From: Crocodylus rhombifer
Taxonomy: Eukaryota; Chordata; Crocodylia; Crocodylidae
Length of the DNA stretch: 64,000 nt
Reading direction: 5' to 3'
NCBI GenBank assembly: GCA_038503035.1
Contig: JAVSML010024702.1
Coordinates: 372,001 to 436,000, forward strand
Every line of letters begins with the position of its first letter. The first letter of the stretch is position 1. A program made the position numbers and the translations under genes. Positions 47,363-58,792 of the stretch are shown here, in pieces. The notes below the pieces were generated by a model that was not told where the DNA came from, ran no database searches, and was given only the letters and a program-made list of their open reading frames with translations.

Positions 47363-47870
47363 TAGGGGTGCACCGATCGGGATTTTGGGAGCCGATACTG
47401 ACAGCCAATCTTTAAAGAGGCATATCAGCCGATGCCAATCCGATATCTGATACAGCTGCCGTCAGGTGGTAAGTCAGGTATGGTGGAAGGGGTGTGGTGG
47501 GGGTAGATCCATGCCCCCCACGGTGAGGGATGGGGCAGGGGCAGGTGCTGCCCAGCTGGAGGGTAGGGGGAAGTGCGGGACAGAGGTGCGGCTTGTAGAG
47601 TGAGGTCAGTTCCTGCCACTGCTTGCACCCGGGCGGGGGGGGAGGGCGTGTGCCCCCGGATCTGCACAGCACAGGGCAGGCTGCAGCTGTGGGGTGCAGC
47701 TGGAGTTGGTGCTGTGCGGGGCTTTTCTTCCCGGGGGCTGGGCTCAGAGCGGACTCCGGCGGCAGTGGGAGGAGGCTGCAGCCACCCCATATTTTGCCAC
47801 AGCTTTGCTCCCAGCCCCATGCCACTGTCCGGTGCAGCCCCAGCTGAATGCCCCTCCTCCACCTAAGTGC
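47363..47870 (-). mobile_element. Single arm of the foldback hAT family
   Basis: Begins TAGGGGTGCACCGATCGGGA and follows the right arm of 30011-31084, read in reverse, block by block: GCCGATACTGACAGCC, GAGGCATATCAGCCGAT, ATGCCCCCCACGGTGAGGGA, GCAGGTGCTGCCCAGCTGG, GGGCTGGGCTCAGAG. The match fades near 47870 and no second arm or right tip follows. Confidence 0.8.
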
Positions 47871-47890
47871 CAGGAAAAGCCAGGGTACAT

Positions 47891-47970
47891 GTTCTCAGAT
47901 TATCCTAAGTTAGTTCTCAGACACTTTCATTGTCTAGGTTACACATTAATAAACCATTTTTCCCTACACC
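47891..47970 (+). repeat. Dispersed direct repeat, copy 2
   Basis: Matches 42575-42654, including the 20-base identity CTTTCATTGTCTAGGTTACA. It starts about 20 bp after the solo hAT arm ends. Confidence 0.7.
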
Positions 47971-48897
47971 TCAGTATCATAGCTTCTTTGTGGCAAATAC
48001 AATACTTGTCTACATAGAAAATAATATTAGGAAATGAATCATTATATCCTTAGATTTCATAGTATTACTTAATCCTACCCCAGGATATTTTTTCTCTTCA
48101 TTTTTTCATGCTTATTTGTCTTGTGCATGCACATCTTGCTATGTGGTTACTGCAGTTGAAGAGGGTAACTCTTGGAAGGCTGAACTTCCCTTGCTACTGT
48201 TTATCTCTCTTTCAGTGTTTTGCAACTATCCATGTCCTCTGGTTTGGTTTTTATCATGGCTTTATCCCATTTAGTTTATTTTGTTTTATAGATTACCCCT
48301 CTTACTTTGATTTAATTATACATTGTGTGCACCTGACATCAGGAGTAGAAGATTTCTGATTCCATTGAGGAAATGTTTTGATGATTTGGAAATTAACATT
48401 TGTGGCCCCTCATAATGTGTGTCATTTTTCTATGAAAATCTCCCAATATTGCACTGTGCCTTATGCACTTGAGATGAAGCATTTTTATAGTCTCAAACAA
48501 AATGTTTCAAGTTGAAAGGGCATTATAACTGAATACAGTTAATATCCCAAAATTGTACATTTCATGTGCTAAACTTCTACACCTAAATCATCAAACACAA
48601 ATGTTTAAAAATCAAGAAATGTAGTGTTGGTGCGGCTGCAATGGTACCCTTTCAAAGGGTAGCTCTTGAAAAAGAAGAGGGTTCCCTTTCAAAGTGAGAC
48701 TGTCTGACAGAGTACCTGTGGAGGAAGGCAGCAAAAACTAATGGACACTTAGGATAATTTTGGCATTAATCTCTGGTACATCCCTCTTTATCAAGAGCCA
48801 CCAATACAGGATTATTCTCTGCAAGGGGTTAGATCTCTTTGCACCAAATCATCTATTTCAGCAATGAGAGAACATATATGGAAGGGTAACCCTAAAC

Positions 48898-49481
48898 CAG
48901 TGGCACTCAACCTCTTGGCCCCATGGGCCAGATGAGTGATATGGAGCCAGTCTTCAGACGGGATCAGATCTTGTGCCACCCTTGCAGGCCAGAATTGGGC
49001 CCCAGCACCCCATGTCACCTCTGCGTGCTAGGATTGGGTTCCCAAACTGCCACCACACAGCTCCACAGGCCAGGATTAGACTTTGGGGTCCCATGCCACC
49101 TCTGCACACCAGGATCAGGACCCTACACCACCTGTACCTGGCTCTGCACTCTAGAACGGGCTTGGGCCCCCCTGCACTGGCTCTGTCCTCTCTGCATGAC
49201 AAGACTGGGGCCCTGATGTCCCCACACCACCTCTGCTTGCTGCAGTCAGGCTTTGGGGTCCCGTATCACCTCTTCCCTGCTCCACACACTGGGATCAGGG
49301 ACCAGGGCCTTGTGCCACCCCTATCTGGCCCTGTGCACCAGAACTGGGCCTGGTTTGCTGTGTGTGTCCAATCTAGTATGTAGCAAAGCTAGCAAAGCTC
49401 CCTATGGACCCACGGGGCACCCTGTAGGCTGGATTACCTAGCACCAGGGGCCAGATCTGGCCTGTAGGCTGGGTGTACCTG
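48898..49481. mobile_element. hAT-like element filled with a minisatellite
   Basis: Left tip CAGTGGCACTCAACCTCTTG and inverted right tip CAGGTACACCCAGCC agree roughly. GGGCCAGAT occurs just inside both. The flanks CCCTAA and CTCTAA may be a worn duplication. Inside is a tandem repeat of about 42 bp. Confidence 0.6.
48980..49350 (+). repeat. Minisatellite, about 9 units of 38-50 bp
   Basis: Recurring GGCCAGGATTGGGCCCC / CATGCCACCTCTGC words, with unit starts near 48984, 49026, 49068, 49108, 49150, 49198, 49240, 49289 and 49329. Confidence 0.7.
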
Positions 49482-49674
49482 TGCTCTAAGCAGTTCTTCT
49501 CTGTGACCCCAGGGTCACAAAGAGCAGGGAGACAAAAGCATAGAAGAAAACCTGCTACAACTGTAGAGGAGACAACAGGAACCAGCAACGTGGGGAAAGA
49601 CACTTCTTGAGCTGACAAGGGACAGTCCCTCATCAAGGTTACCACCAGCAGTAGCACCAAACCCCTACCCAGGG

Positions 49675-49800
49675 TACTGGAGGTTAGACAAATATTTGTC
49701 TAGATTGTTTATAGGTGATCCTGCCTTGAGCAGGACATTGAACTAGAGTACCTCTTGGATGTCCCTTCCAGTCTCATTTTTCTATGATAGGTTTCTATAA
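49675..49800 (+). mobile_element. CR1 LINE 3' end fragment
   Basis: GTGATCCTGCCTTGAGCAGG, ACTAGAGTACCTCTTGGATG and TCCCTTCCAGTCTCA followed by TTCTATGATAGG and a short CTATAA repeat. Sense strand, directly upstream of the PLE. Confidence 0.75.
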
Positions 49801-49844
49801 CTATAACTATAATCCATGGTTATATGGAAAATATGATTCATGAT

Positions 49845-51805
49845 AAAATCAAAGTAATCCCTTTTCACCTCAAAACTCAAAACCTCCATCACATCATTTC
49901 CACCTGAACTACAAGGAAAACTTCAGACCCTGATCCCTCCACTGCCCAATCCACGGACATTTTACATGCTCCCTAAAATCCACAAACAAGGCAATCCCAC
50001 CCAACCTATAATTTCCAACCATGAAACCCTAACTGAAGAAATACCAGGTTTCATTGAATCCATCCTAAAATCTCTTGTCACCCAAGGACCAAGTTTTATC
50101 CAAGACAAAACAGACTTTCTGTCAAAACTAAAAAAAAATAAACCACCTTCCCAGGAATACCTTCTTAACCACCATGGATGTCACCAGTTTATATACCAAC
50201 ATCCCACACCAGGATGGCATCCATATCTGCCTCACATATCTACAGGAGCAAGATTACAAGTCAGAATACAGACCTCAAGATTTTACTGAACTTACACACT
50301 TCATCCTCACACACAACAACTTCAAGTTCAACCACCAACACTTCCTCCAGATCATGGGCACAGCTGTGGGCACCAAAATGACCCCACAATATGCCAACCT
50401 TTTTATGGCCCACCTGGAAGAAGAATTCCTCAAGAACTGCACTATTAAATCCACGCTATACCTGAGATATATGAATAATATCTTCATGATTTGGACTGAA
50501 AACCTGTAGTCTTTGATTGTTTTCCATCAAAAATTCAACAATCATCACCCCTCCTTCAGACTATCTCTTGAATACTCCAGCACCGACATTTCCTTTTTAG
50601 ATACCATGATCAACATCCAAAATGGTAAAATACAAACCACCATATACAAGAAATCCATGGACCAACAGACATATCTACACAGAACCAGCAGTCACCGTAA
50701 ACACACTAAAACAAGCTGCAATTTACAGCCAAGCTCCTCAGAACTGCCAAATTTGCACCGAGAAGAATACCCATGATCATCATCTCACAAATCTCGAAAG
50801 GGCTTTCACCCAAGAAAGACACTGCTCCAGAGAGATAGATTGCACTTTTGGAAGAGCCACCTGGATACCATTGCTGCAGTACAAAAGAAAATCCCCACGA
50901 ATCACACACCATTAGTTATAATATACCATCCTTCCCTGGAAACTGTATGGAAAATCCTCAAACAATTTCAACCTATACTAGAAGAAGACCCAATTCTTAA
51001 AGAGATCAGGCTAGCCTTTAAACAAGCACCAAACCTTGTTACCCGCATCAACAGAAGCGGACTCCCTGTAACCCAAACCACACCGAATGGATCCAGACCA
51101 TACCAGGAAAAGAAATGTAAAACTTGCCAACACATCTCCACCAGTCCCACAATAACCACACTCCACAACAGAAACATCACCATTCCTGGATCTTATACCT
51201 GTACCTCCAGTAATGTAATATCTCTCATCCAGTGCCCCAAAGGCCCTGATGGAAAATATGTAAGAGAAACCAAACATCAACTGTGTACCAGAGTGAACAC
51301 TTACCAAAAATCCATCAAAGACACAAATATCCAGTTACCTGTGGGTGCAAACTTCTCACAGGACAGTCACTCTCTCTCTGATCTCTAAGTTTTAATCCTC
51401 AATGGGAATTTACAAAACACCTTTCATAGATAAGCCTATGAACTTCACTCCATAAATCTACTGGATACAAAAAATCATGGACTTAATATATGACATTGGG
51501 TTTATGACACGTTACAACCTACCTAATATCTGATGCACCAGGTAATCTGCCTCATGCTGACCACTTGCATTCCTTCACACATTTCCCTCCCTTCCCCCTC
51601 CTCCATCACTTTCAAACTTCCACTCATTTGCATTTTCACAGACTTCTTATCTTAACTTCTTTTCTGTTGTAGAGACCCCAGAACAATAGCAGAGTCTCCC
51701 AGTACCTAAAGAAGGGTGTTCGTGCCCAAAAGCTTGCAAAGAACATTTTTCCAACTATTTAGCTGGTCTAATAAAAGATATCACACGTAACCAAAGAACC
51801 TTGCC
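49845..51805 (+). pseudogene. Penelope-like retroelement, RT plus GIY-YIG, degenerate
   Basis: Reads in broken frames on the plus strand. Order: FYMLPKIHK-type start (about 49955); RT motif A MDVTSLYTNIP (50174); motif B GTAVGTKMTPQYANLFM; then LRYMNNIFMIW, where the YxDD catalytic box has both Asp replaced by Asn. A spacer follows, then a CKTCQHIS zinc-knuckle-like stretch and a GIY-YIG-type endonuclease with KYVRET where the fuller copy at 58560 has KYVGET. Stops and frameshifts near 50160, 50508, 50775 and 50870 break it. The 3' tail (51715-51805) contains TCTAATAAAAGATATCACA. PLEs move by reverse transcription primed at a cut made by the GIY-YIG nuclease. This copy is dead. Confidence 0.9.
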
Positions 51806-52724
51806 ATCCAGTCATTTGTACATGTATTACATGCCTATTCATATGACACAGATCCAAAAAAATGTAGGACAAAACATGTAAGCACGTGTAACATCATTGA
51901 CTTTATTATACCCATACTCGGTTACACCATTCTGAATTTGTGTGTTAACTAATAGTATGTGATCTAAGCCCATCTATTAACCAACAATGATAAAGAGATT
52001 TGAAAGACTATAAGGAAGAGCATGGGAAAGCTAGAATAGGACTCAAGCAATCTGATGCTTCTATGCAAAACAAGGCTGCTAGGCTACCTGGCTTAGTAAT
52101 AATGCTTGGCCTTATCAAACAGCAGAGGGCGAAGACAAAAAAAAACCCCTCTGCTCCTTTACCACAGCTAGCCACTAGATGGTAGAATTGAACAGTAAAA
52201 GCTAGACAAACAAAGAGATCACCATGCAACTACTATTTCTGCACGTCTTTGAAACTCTTTTCATTAGGCGGCTGTGGGTTTACACATACCATACTAAAAA
52301 TGATAGATAGGATTTCCAGAGTGCCCTTCTAAATGTTAGACTATCTAGGGTTTTCCTCTGAGTTGCTGGGAATAAAGCTGGGCCCTTCACCTGCAAGTGT
52401 GGTGTTTCTTGAGCCATGATCTCTTCATCTGAAATGCCTCTTCCTATCTACTCCTGGGGGGTTTTTTCCTCCATGGAGAAAAAAAATCTGTTTTCTCTAC
52501 ATGCTGTTATATCTAAGAAGAAGGCGAAGAATGACCCTACCAGTTGAGTCCACAGAGACTGAAGTGTTGGGAGAGAGGAGCATTTGCTAGAACAGCTATG
52601 GGGCTGGCCACAAAAAAGGAGCAAGAGAAGGGGATGTGCAGGAGGAATACTTGCTGTTAAAACCTAGAATGACTACAGAACAGGCAAGTTCATGAAAAAA
52701 GTTTGGGTTCTCTATAGGCAAGTA

Positions 52725-53070
52725 GATGAAGCAATGGTCTTAGATTAAGGAGATCTACATTATGTTCCTGGATCTCCCACTGGCCTGCTTTATCTTTCTG
52801 TGCTGCAGTTCCCCATCCGTGAAATGTGGGATAATGATACTGACCTCTTTTGCAAAACACTTGAACTTTATTACTAGAAAATGCTACGGAAGAGCTGAAT
52901 ATTATTGTTATTGGCACTTCTGCCAACTTGTGTGTATCCTAGAGCAAAGTACTTTGCCTCTCTGTGCTCTAGTGCTCTCATTGATCTAATAGGGATGGCA
53001 GTACTTTCCCTTTTCATAGAGTAGTTTGAGATCTGCTATTGAAACATGCTTTGTTAAAGGTGAGTCTTAG
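52725..53070 (+). mobile_element. Two adjacent MIR SINE copies
   Basis: The first has CTGTGCTGCAGTTCCCCATC, GTGAAATGTGGGATAATGAT and a tail GAGCTGAATATTATTGTTAT. The second (from about 52930) repeats TTTGCCTCTCTGTGCTCTAG, ATAGGGATGGCAGTACT and TTTGAGATCTGCT. These are the conserved MIR core and tail. Confidence 0.75.
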
Positions 53071-53761
53071 CAATTTATGGTGATTTCCCAACCACTGACC
53101 ATGAGCTTAGTACCACATGCTGTGCTGAGAAGCACCTGGATCTCAGACTGCAGAAGTTACTGTTTGTGCAACACATGCAGTACAACTATGGCATATACCA
53201 CATCTGTGAGAAATACAAAATGCAGTCCCAAAATGCTGACACTCTTTCTTTTAGAAAAAATGATTTCTTTCATTGGCGGATCACTGGTGGGAGAACTTGC
53301 ACAAGTGTGATTTGAGAAAATAGGAAATAAGATGGGAACAGTGGGTGGCTTCCCCACTTCACATCTCTGTTGGGGAACACTGGGGAAGGCGCAGGCCCTG
53401 AACTTCCTAAGGCAAAGAACCTCTATTGTGGAAAGCCTTTAAACAGATACACAAGGAACTAGGTTTATTATGTACCCAATCTCTGCTGGTCTGGCTGTGT
53501 AGGGTGCATTACACACTGATCCAAATAGGGCAGAGTGGCCCAATTAATGTTTGTAGAAGAACCATATTGTTTTCATTTCCGAGAAACACGCAATTCCTGA
53601 GTAGTTCAGACACAAGTCCCATTAGCCTGGGATGGTGTCTCTGAGGGTGGCCAGCCCCACCTGCTGCCAGAACCTAATGGTGTGTAATTCTGGGGGGAAA
53701 AACAGGGAAGAGACTTCCTGATCCCAGGCAATGAGTGGTTGACTTCTGGCCCAAATCATAA

Positions 53762-53829
53762 TCTCTTATATTTTTTCCTATCCTTTTTATGATACCATCA
53801 TAAAAAAGGATAGGATAAAATATAAGAGA
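53762..53829. repeat. Long hairpin, 30-bp arms
   Basis: TCTCTTATATTTTTTCCTAT and the following bases to 53793 are inverted at 53800-53829 with one mismatch over 30 bp and a loop of about 8. AT-rich and outside any element I recognise. Confidence 0.85.
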
Positions 53830-53929
53830 AATGACCATCTTTGCAAAAGAGCCATAGAAAGAGCTTGGAAAAAATTACTGTCTTGGCAAAAGACCCAAGA
53901 AACCCTCTTGGCTGAACAGGGAAATCCAA

Positions 53930-54300
53930 GAGAGCTGGGGGTGGGGGGAGGCATTCAGACTGTGGAAGCAGGGGGTAGCCACCAAGGAGGCCTGAGAAGA
54001 GCTGGGTGAGCTGACCTAGCAGAGGGAGCAGAGAGACCCCTCTGAAGAGCCTCGAGGGCCCTGGGAGAGGAAGGCAGTGGTGGCTGGACGTGCCTCCAGC
54101 CCTGCAGCAGAGAGGGAGCCGCAGCCAGGGCTTGGGGCAGAGAGCTGGTGCCCCAAGGCCCCATCGCAGTGTGATGGACGTGCCGGGCATCCCAGAGGCT
54201 GGGGGCGGCAGTCGGCCCCCCACTCCACTGCGGAGAAGAGGCAGCAGCCAGAAGCGCAGGCAGCATCCCTATCCGGAGCAGGGAGCTCGGCCGGTGAGTT
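53930..54300. other. GC-rich, AG-biased segment of unknown origin
   Basis: Contains GCAGAGAGGGAGCC, GGAGCAGGGAGC and CAGCAGCCAGAAGC words and several open frames, none resembling a known protein. It may be the GC-rich interior of an LTR element or of another degenerate transposon. Confidence 0.3.
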
Positions 54301-55252
54301 GAGGAAAACCATTACCTTCCCCATGCCCCATTACACTAGCATACGTTTTTGTATTTTTATGTTTAACTTAAATTTTACTTGTTGTTGGGCAAAGTGCATT
54401 AACTTCTGTTCTCATTGACTAAAGATACTAATTGGTCCCTGTCCTCTTTATAGTAATGAAATGCAACCATTGTAAAAATATCTTAGAATTGCTTAGCATA
54501 TACTACTTTTGCTACACCATCTGACATTGAATAAAAGTCCTGGTACAGATCAGGGAAAGGGAACAGCTATGTCTAATATTTGAACAGGTGACGTATCAAG
54601 AAGGTTGCACTGGAACATAACAAGTTCTACCAGCAAGCACAAGGTGTCTGCTATTACCTGTCTGTCCATCAAGCACCTTTCACCATGAAAAAGAAGCACA
54701 GGAAAACTCATCTCTTTCAGTATTTGATGGATGGATGGAATTTGATTTGCTTTTATTGCATGGCAATCTGCTACATAAAGACAAACAAGATTGCTGCAAA
54801 GGAGCAGCAGAGAGGCAGGTGCTCACATGGGATGGTCGTTTCAGGAATAGTTAGATTTGGAAAAACTAAAATGAAAAATAATGGAGAATAAAGCATAACT
54901 GCTGAGGAATAGGAACATGCTGGTAGGACACAATGTGCAGAAGGGCTGCAGTGTGTAAGTAAGTGTAATCAAGTATTGGTATTGCAATAGGACCCAGAGC
55001 CCTAATTAAGGACATGCTGACTATGTAATATATAAAGGAATTATAACAGAATCTCTGACCTGATTCAAGGATTGACTTCCAGCCTTATTTTCTTTAACAG
55101 TATCTAAGGGTCCAAATCAATATTGGGACCCAGTTGTGCTGGCTCTGTACATGTTGAAAGACAGTTCCACCCTGGAACAGCTTATACTTTTAATAAAAAA
55201 GACAGACAAAGGTTGGGGAAAGCTAATTCTTATTGTCTCTATTTTGCACAGA

Positions 55253-55804
55253 GGCCATTTGTACACACCACAGAGGTTTGCTTTGGTTTAATTCTCCCAC
55301 AATTGAAGCAGTGGGTTTTTAAAAACACTGCTTCAATTTAGGGTAAAGTAAACCCCCATGGTGCATACACAAGGGTCAGGCCTGATCCTTACCTGCCTTT
55401 CCGGCGGCAGGAAAGGAAGAGAGGGTGAGCTGCCAGCAGGCCAAGCGGACCCTGAGCTACGGGGCAGAGGGGAGGCTGGTGCTTCCCTTTGCAGCAGTGG
55501 CAGTGCCCCCAGGTGGCACCTGCCCACAGCCATCTGGCCTGGATGGTCCCAGCGGGCACCACAGCTATGGAGGGAAGCACCAGGCCCCTGTGCAGCCCAG
55601 GCAGGCAGGCAAGCAGGCTCTGGGGAGAAAAAAATGCTGCATCTCTAAGTCATTTAACGTGCATTACACCACTGACGTTTGCAAACAGCCATGCCATTAA
55701 AGCACATTATGCTGCCAACTTGTGCAAACAGCTGCACCATTAATGCGGTGCAAAAGGGCATCAAGCCACTTTAAAGGCCAATTTTGTGGAGTGTACAAAT
55801 GACC
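55253..55804. mobile_element. MITE with GGYCATTTGTACAC tips
   Basis: The left tip GGCCATTTGTACACACCACA and inverted right tip GGTCATTTGTACACTCCACA match at 18 of 20 bases. The interior holds a 38-nt palindrome (55301-55338) and a GC-rich block (55390-55620) with no recognisable protein. No perfect duplication was seen at the flanks. Confidence 0.75.
55301..55338. repeat. Near-perfect 38-nt palindrome
   Basis: AATTGAAGCAGTG is inverted exactly as CACTGCTTCAATT, and the centre GTTTTTAAAAAC is itself palindromic. It lies just inside the left end of the 55253-55804 MITE. Confidence 0.85.
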
Positions 55805-55949
55805 AGAGATACTATGTAGTTTGTTGAGGGGTTACATATGAATTCTAGAAGCATTGAGAAGTGAACCAAGACCTTCCAAGTTCCAGCCAGCAGCACATAA
55901 ACCACCCAAAATTATCATTTCTCTGCAGAAGACAGACTGTGTCCCTAAT

Positions 55950-56334
55950 GGGTGCATCTACATGTGCACTAACACGCTTTAGTTAATATGCATTACATCT
56001 AGTATCTGTGGGTGTTTATACATGTGCTCTGGGAAGGGGGAGGGTGCTTTAAAACAGTGGCTCTGAGAACTGCTTTAATTAAAGCACCCAGAGCATCATG
56101 TGTATTAACATCCCCATGCTGAAAAATGGTGGTGGGGTGTTTTAACTAAAGCTCATTAACTAAAGGAGCCTTCCATTGTGTTAATGTTCATTAGCCTGTC
56201 TTAATGCGCATTAACTAAAGAGCGTGGTTTTTAAGTGACTTAATGCTCATTAACTAAGTAGCATTTTTTTTTAGTGATTCTTCAGTGCATATTAAAATAA
56301 GCTAATGCACGTTAAAGCGCACATGTAGACGCAG
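55950..56334. mobile_element. MITE with GTCTACATGTGC tips
   Basis: The left tip GGTGCATCTACATGTGCACT and right tip AGCGCACATGTAGACGCAG are inverted. CATTAACTAAAG and CATTAAGCnnnTTAATG words repeat throughout. Related to the fragment at 28800-28875 and perhaps to 1819-2073. Confidence 0.75.
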
Positions 56335-57019
56335 TCACAGTGTCACTGTCTCCCACTATCTTACAAGTTTTGATAACAAATGTAACATTTCTTCCTTCAC
56401 TTCCTTCCTGGTAAAAAATGTAACATTCCTTCCTTCATTTTAGGAGAAAAGCTTGTGCTATAATCAATAGGTAAAATAATGAAGCTGCACAGCAACATCA
56501 AGTAGCGATGAGAACCCTGGGCTTGGCTAAGAAGTGTATAGGGCACAGCATGGCACTGACAGGACCTCGGTATGGAAATATACAGATTTTGCTGACAGAC
56601 CATAGTTTCAGACTAGCAGAAGGAGTAGAGAAGACTCAGAACAAAAATAGAATAGGATAGCACATGTGCAGAGGATAAGAAACTGAAAGGAAAAGAAAAC
56701 TTTCAAAGACCCCTGGCTAATGTGGGATCCAGTGTGCAAGCTAGTTTCCTATTGCAGCAGAGGGAGCATATAATAATTTAGTGAAGTCACATGTCCAGAG
56801 ACCTATAGCTCCTATGTGGTGGCAGGCCAAAGACGAACCTTCTGCATTCAGGATATGTAAATTATAGTGCAGACTCTTTTAAGTAATTCATGAAGCTCAC
56901 AGATCTTTTCTCCCCATATATTTACATCTGAATTAATTCTCAGTCAGCTTTTGTTTAGAAAGCAGGGTTATCAAATTGGTTTGAGGATTCCCTTGTTCTA
57001 TTTCTAATTCATCTGGTGG

Positions 57020-57130
57020 CCCATCGTCATGCTCACAGCTTCTCTGGGCCTCAGTTTCCTTTTTATAAAGAGTCAGAAAAGCTGAGAGATTTTAGTGCCT
57101 TTCTGAATGTCTAGCAGCTCACTATTTCCC
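57020..57130 (+). mobile_element. MIR SINE fragment
   Basis: CTTCTCTGGGCCTCAGTTTCC followed by TATAAAGAGTCAGA resembles the MIR core. Degenerate. Confidence 0.45.
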
Positions 57131-57964
57131 ATAAGTAATTAAAACTATCTGGTAAACTGATATTTGCAACAGTGTGAAATCTCAATGACTATAAGAGGAC
57201 AAATCACATAATTCATCTGGTCCTATCAAACAGCAAAAATACTTGTCAAGACTTTGAAATCGTAAATGATTGGATTAATCAATCATCTTCATGAAACATG
57301 TGGAAAATGCAGATTCCATGCATTCAAATTCAATTACTAGCTAAATTGATCTGTATAATTTGATTAAACCTCTAGATTTAAAATGTTCATATTAAGAATC
57401 TTACACCTTGCATCCTTTTTTTTTTGATTAGTGATTGTATGATTCATGGAAAACTCCTTTACTGGCCTGCTGTGGCCTGATTTTTCATAAGCTTGGGTGC
57501 TACAGTATACGCAAAATGCACTACATAATAATTATATTAATTTGTGCATGGATTAGTCACATTTGCATGTGCATATTGAATAATTACAGGAGAAGGGATT
57601 TAGGAGCACCACACCCACTGTATTTCAGTCACACTTAACATGTCCAGGCATTTATGTATAGGAAGCTTAGAAAAAAATCAAGGGCTCTCAATAGGAAGGG
57701 ACCAATGTTCTGAGTAAGACAAAAGAATAGTTGACTGAAAGGAAAACTCAGGTATGAAAACATGGACAGCACTTACACACTTTGTTATCAAAACCTTGCA
57801 ATGAATACTATAAGACTTGTCATCATGTTTACAAGTACCTTATTATGTGGCGTGCACCTAGAGTTCATAGAAATAGTAAGATTAACATATTTCAGGCAAA
57901 GGGATAGGAAGACACTTGATCAGTATATAAGGTAGAAAATAGTCTAGAGGTACCTGGAGAATCA

Positions 57965-58620
57965 GATGTTAGGCAGGTTGTAATGTGTCATAAATCCAAT
58001 GTCTATAATACACAGCCAAGCCCTCAGATACCACCAAATTTGCACTGAGGAGAATATCCAGGATTGCCACCTCACAAATCTTAAAACGGCTTTCACTCAA
58101 CCAGGACACTCCTCCAGAGAGATAGATTGCACTTTTGAAAGAGCCACCCAGATACCACATGAAGAATTGCTGCAGTACAGAAGGAAAACCCCCACAAATC
58201 ACACACCAGTGGTTATGACATGTCACCCCTCCCTTGAACCTATACAGAAAATCCTCAAACAATTGTAGCCCATACTAGCAGGAGACCCAATTCTTAAAGA
58301 GATCTTCCCAGAACCACCCATCCTAGCCTTCAAACAAGCACCAAACCTCAGTAACCTCATCACCAGCAGCAAACTTCCTACTGCCCAAAACACAATGAAT
58401 GGATCCATGGTGGGACAAGAAATGCAAAACCTGTCCACACATCTCCACCACTCCCACAGTAACCACACCCCACAACAGAACCATCACCATTTCTGGATCT
58501 TGCATCTGCACCTCCAGAAATGTAATATATCTCATCCAGTGCAAATGGCCTGATGGAAAATATGTAGGAGAAACCAAACAACAACTGCATACCAGAATGA
58601 ACATGCACAGACCTGCCTGC
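57965..58620 (+). pseudogene. 5'-truncated Penelope-like element, GIY-YIG part
   Basis: Aligns with 50740-51300 of the longer copy (shared LHREEY/ICTEEN region, EIDCTFxRAT, KKCKTC, NVIYLIQC). Here the endonuclease motifs read NVIYLIQC and KYVGETKQQL, so the YVG motif lost from the other copy is intact. An 18-bp insertion (about 58301-58318) and frame breaks disrupt it. RT is absent. Confidence 0.85.
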
Positions 58621-58792
58621 AGCTGTGGAGGCATGTTGGCTCTGATCGTCTCCTCCTCTCCCACCCCATGAACACAGTAAAATCCTGGACATTTGGTCAG
58701 GGCAGGGAGAGCAAGGACTGCAGCTGTGACAGGGCAGGGGGGAAAGGGAAGGTTTGCCTGCTCCTCCAGCAGGGGGAAAAGAGAGTGAAGGG

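Noticed and set aside
54077..54418. 113-residue plus-strand frame in a GC-rich block
   Set aside because: A splice-donor-like CCGGTGAGTTG follows, so I considered a first exon of a new gene. There is no continuing exon, no CpG island and several frames are open.
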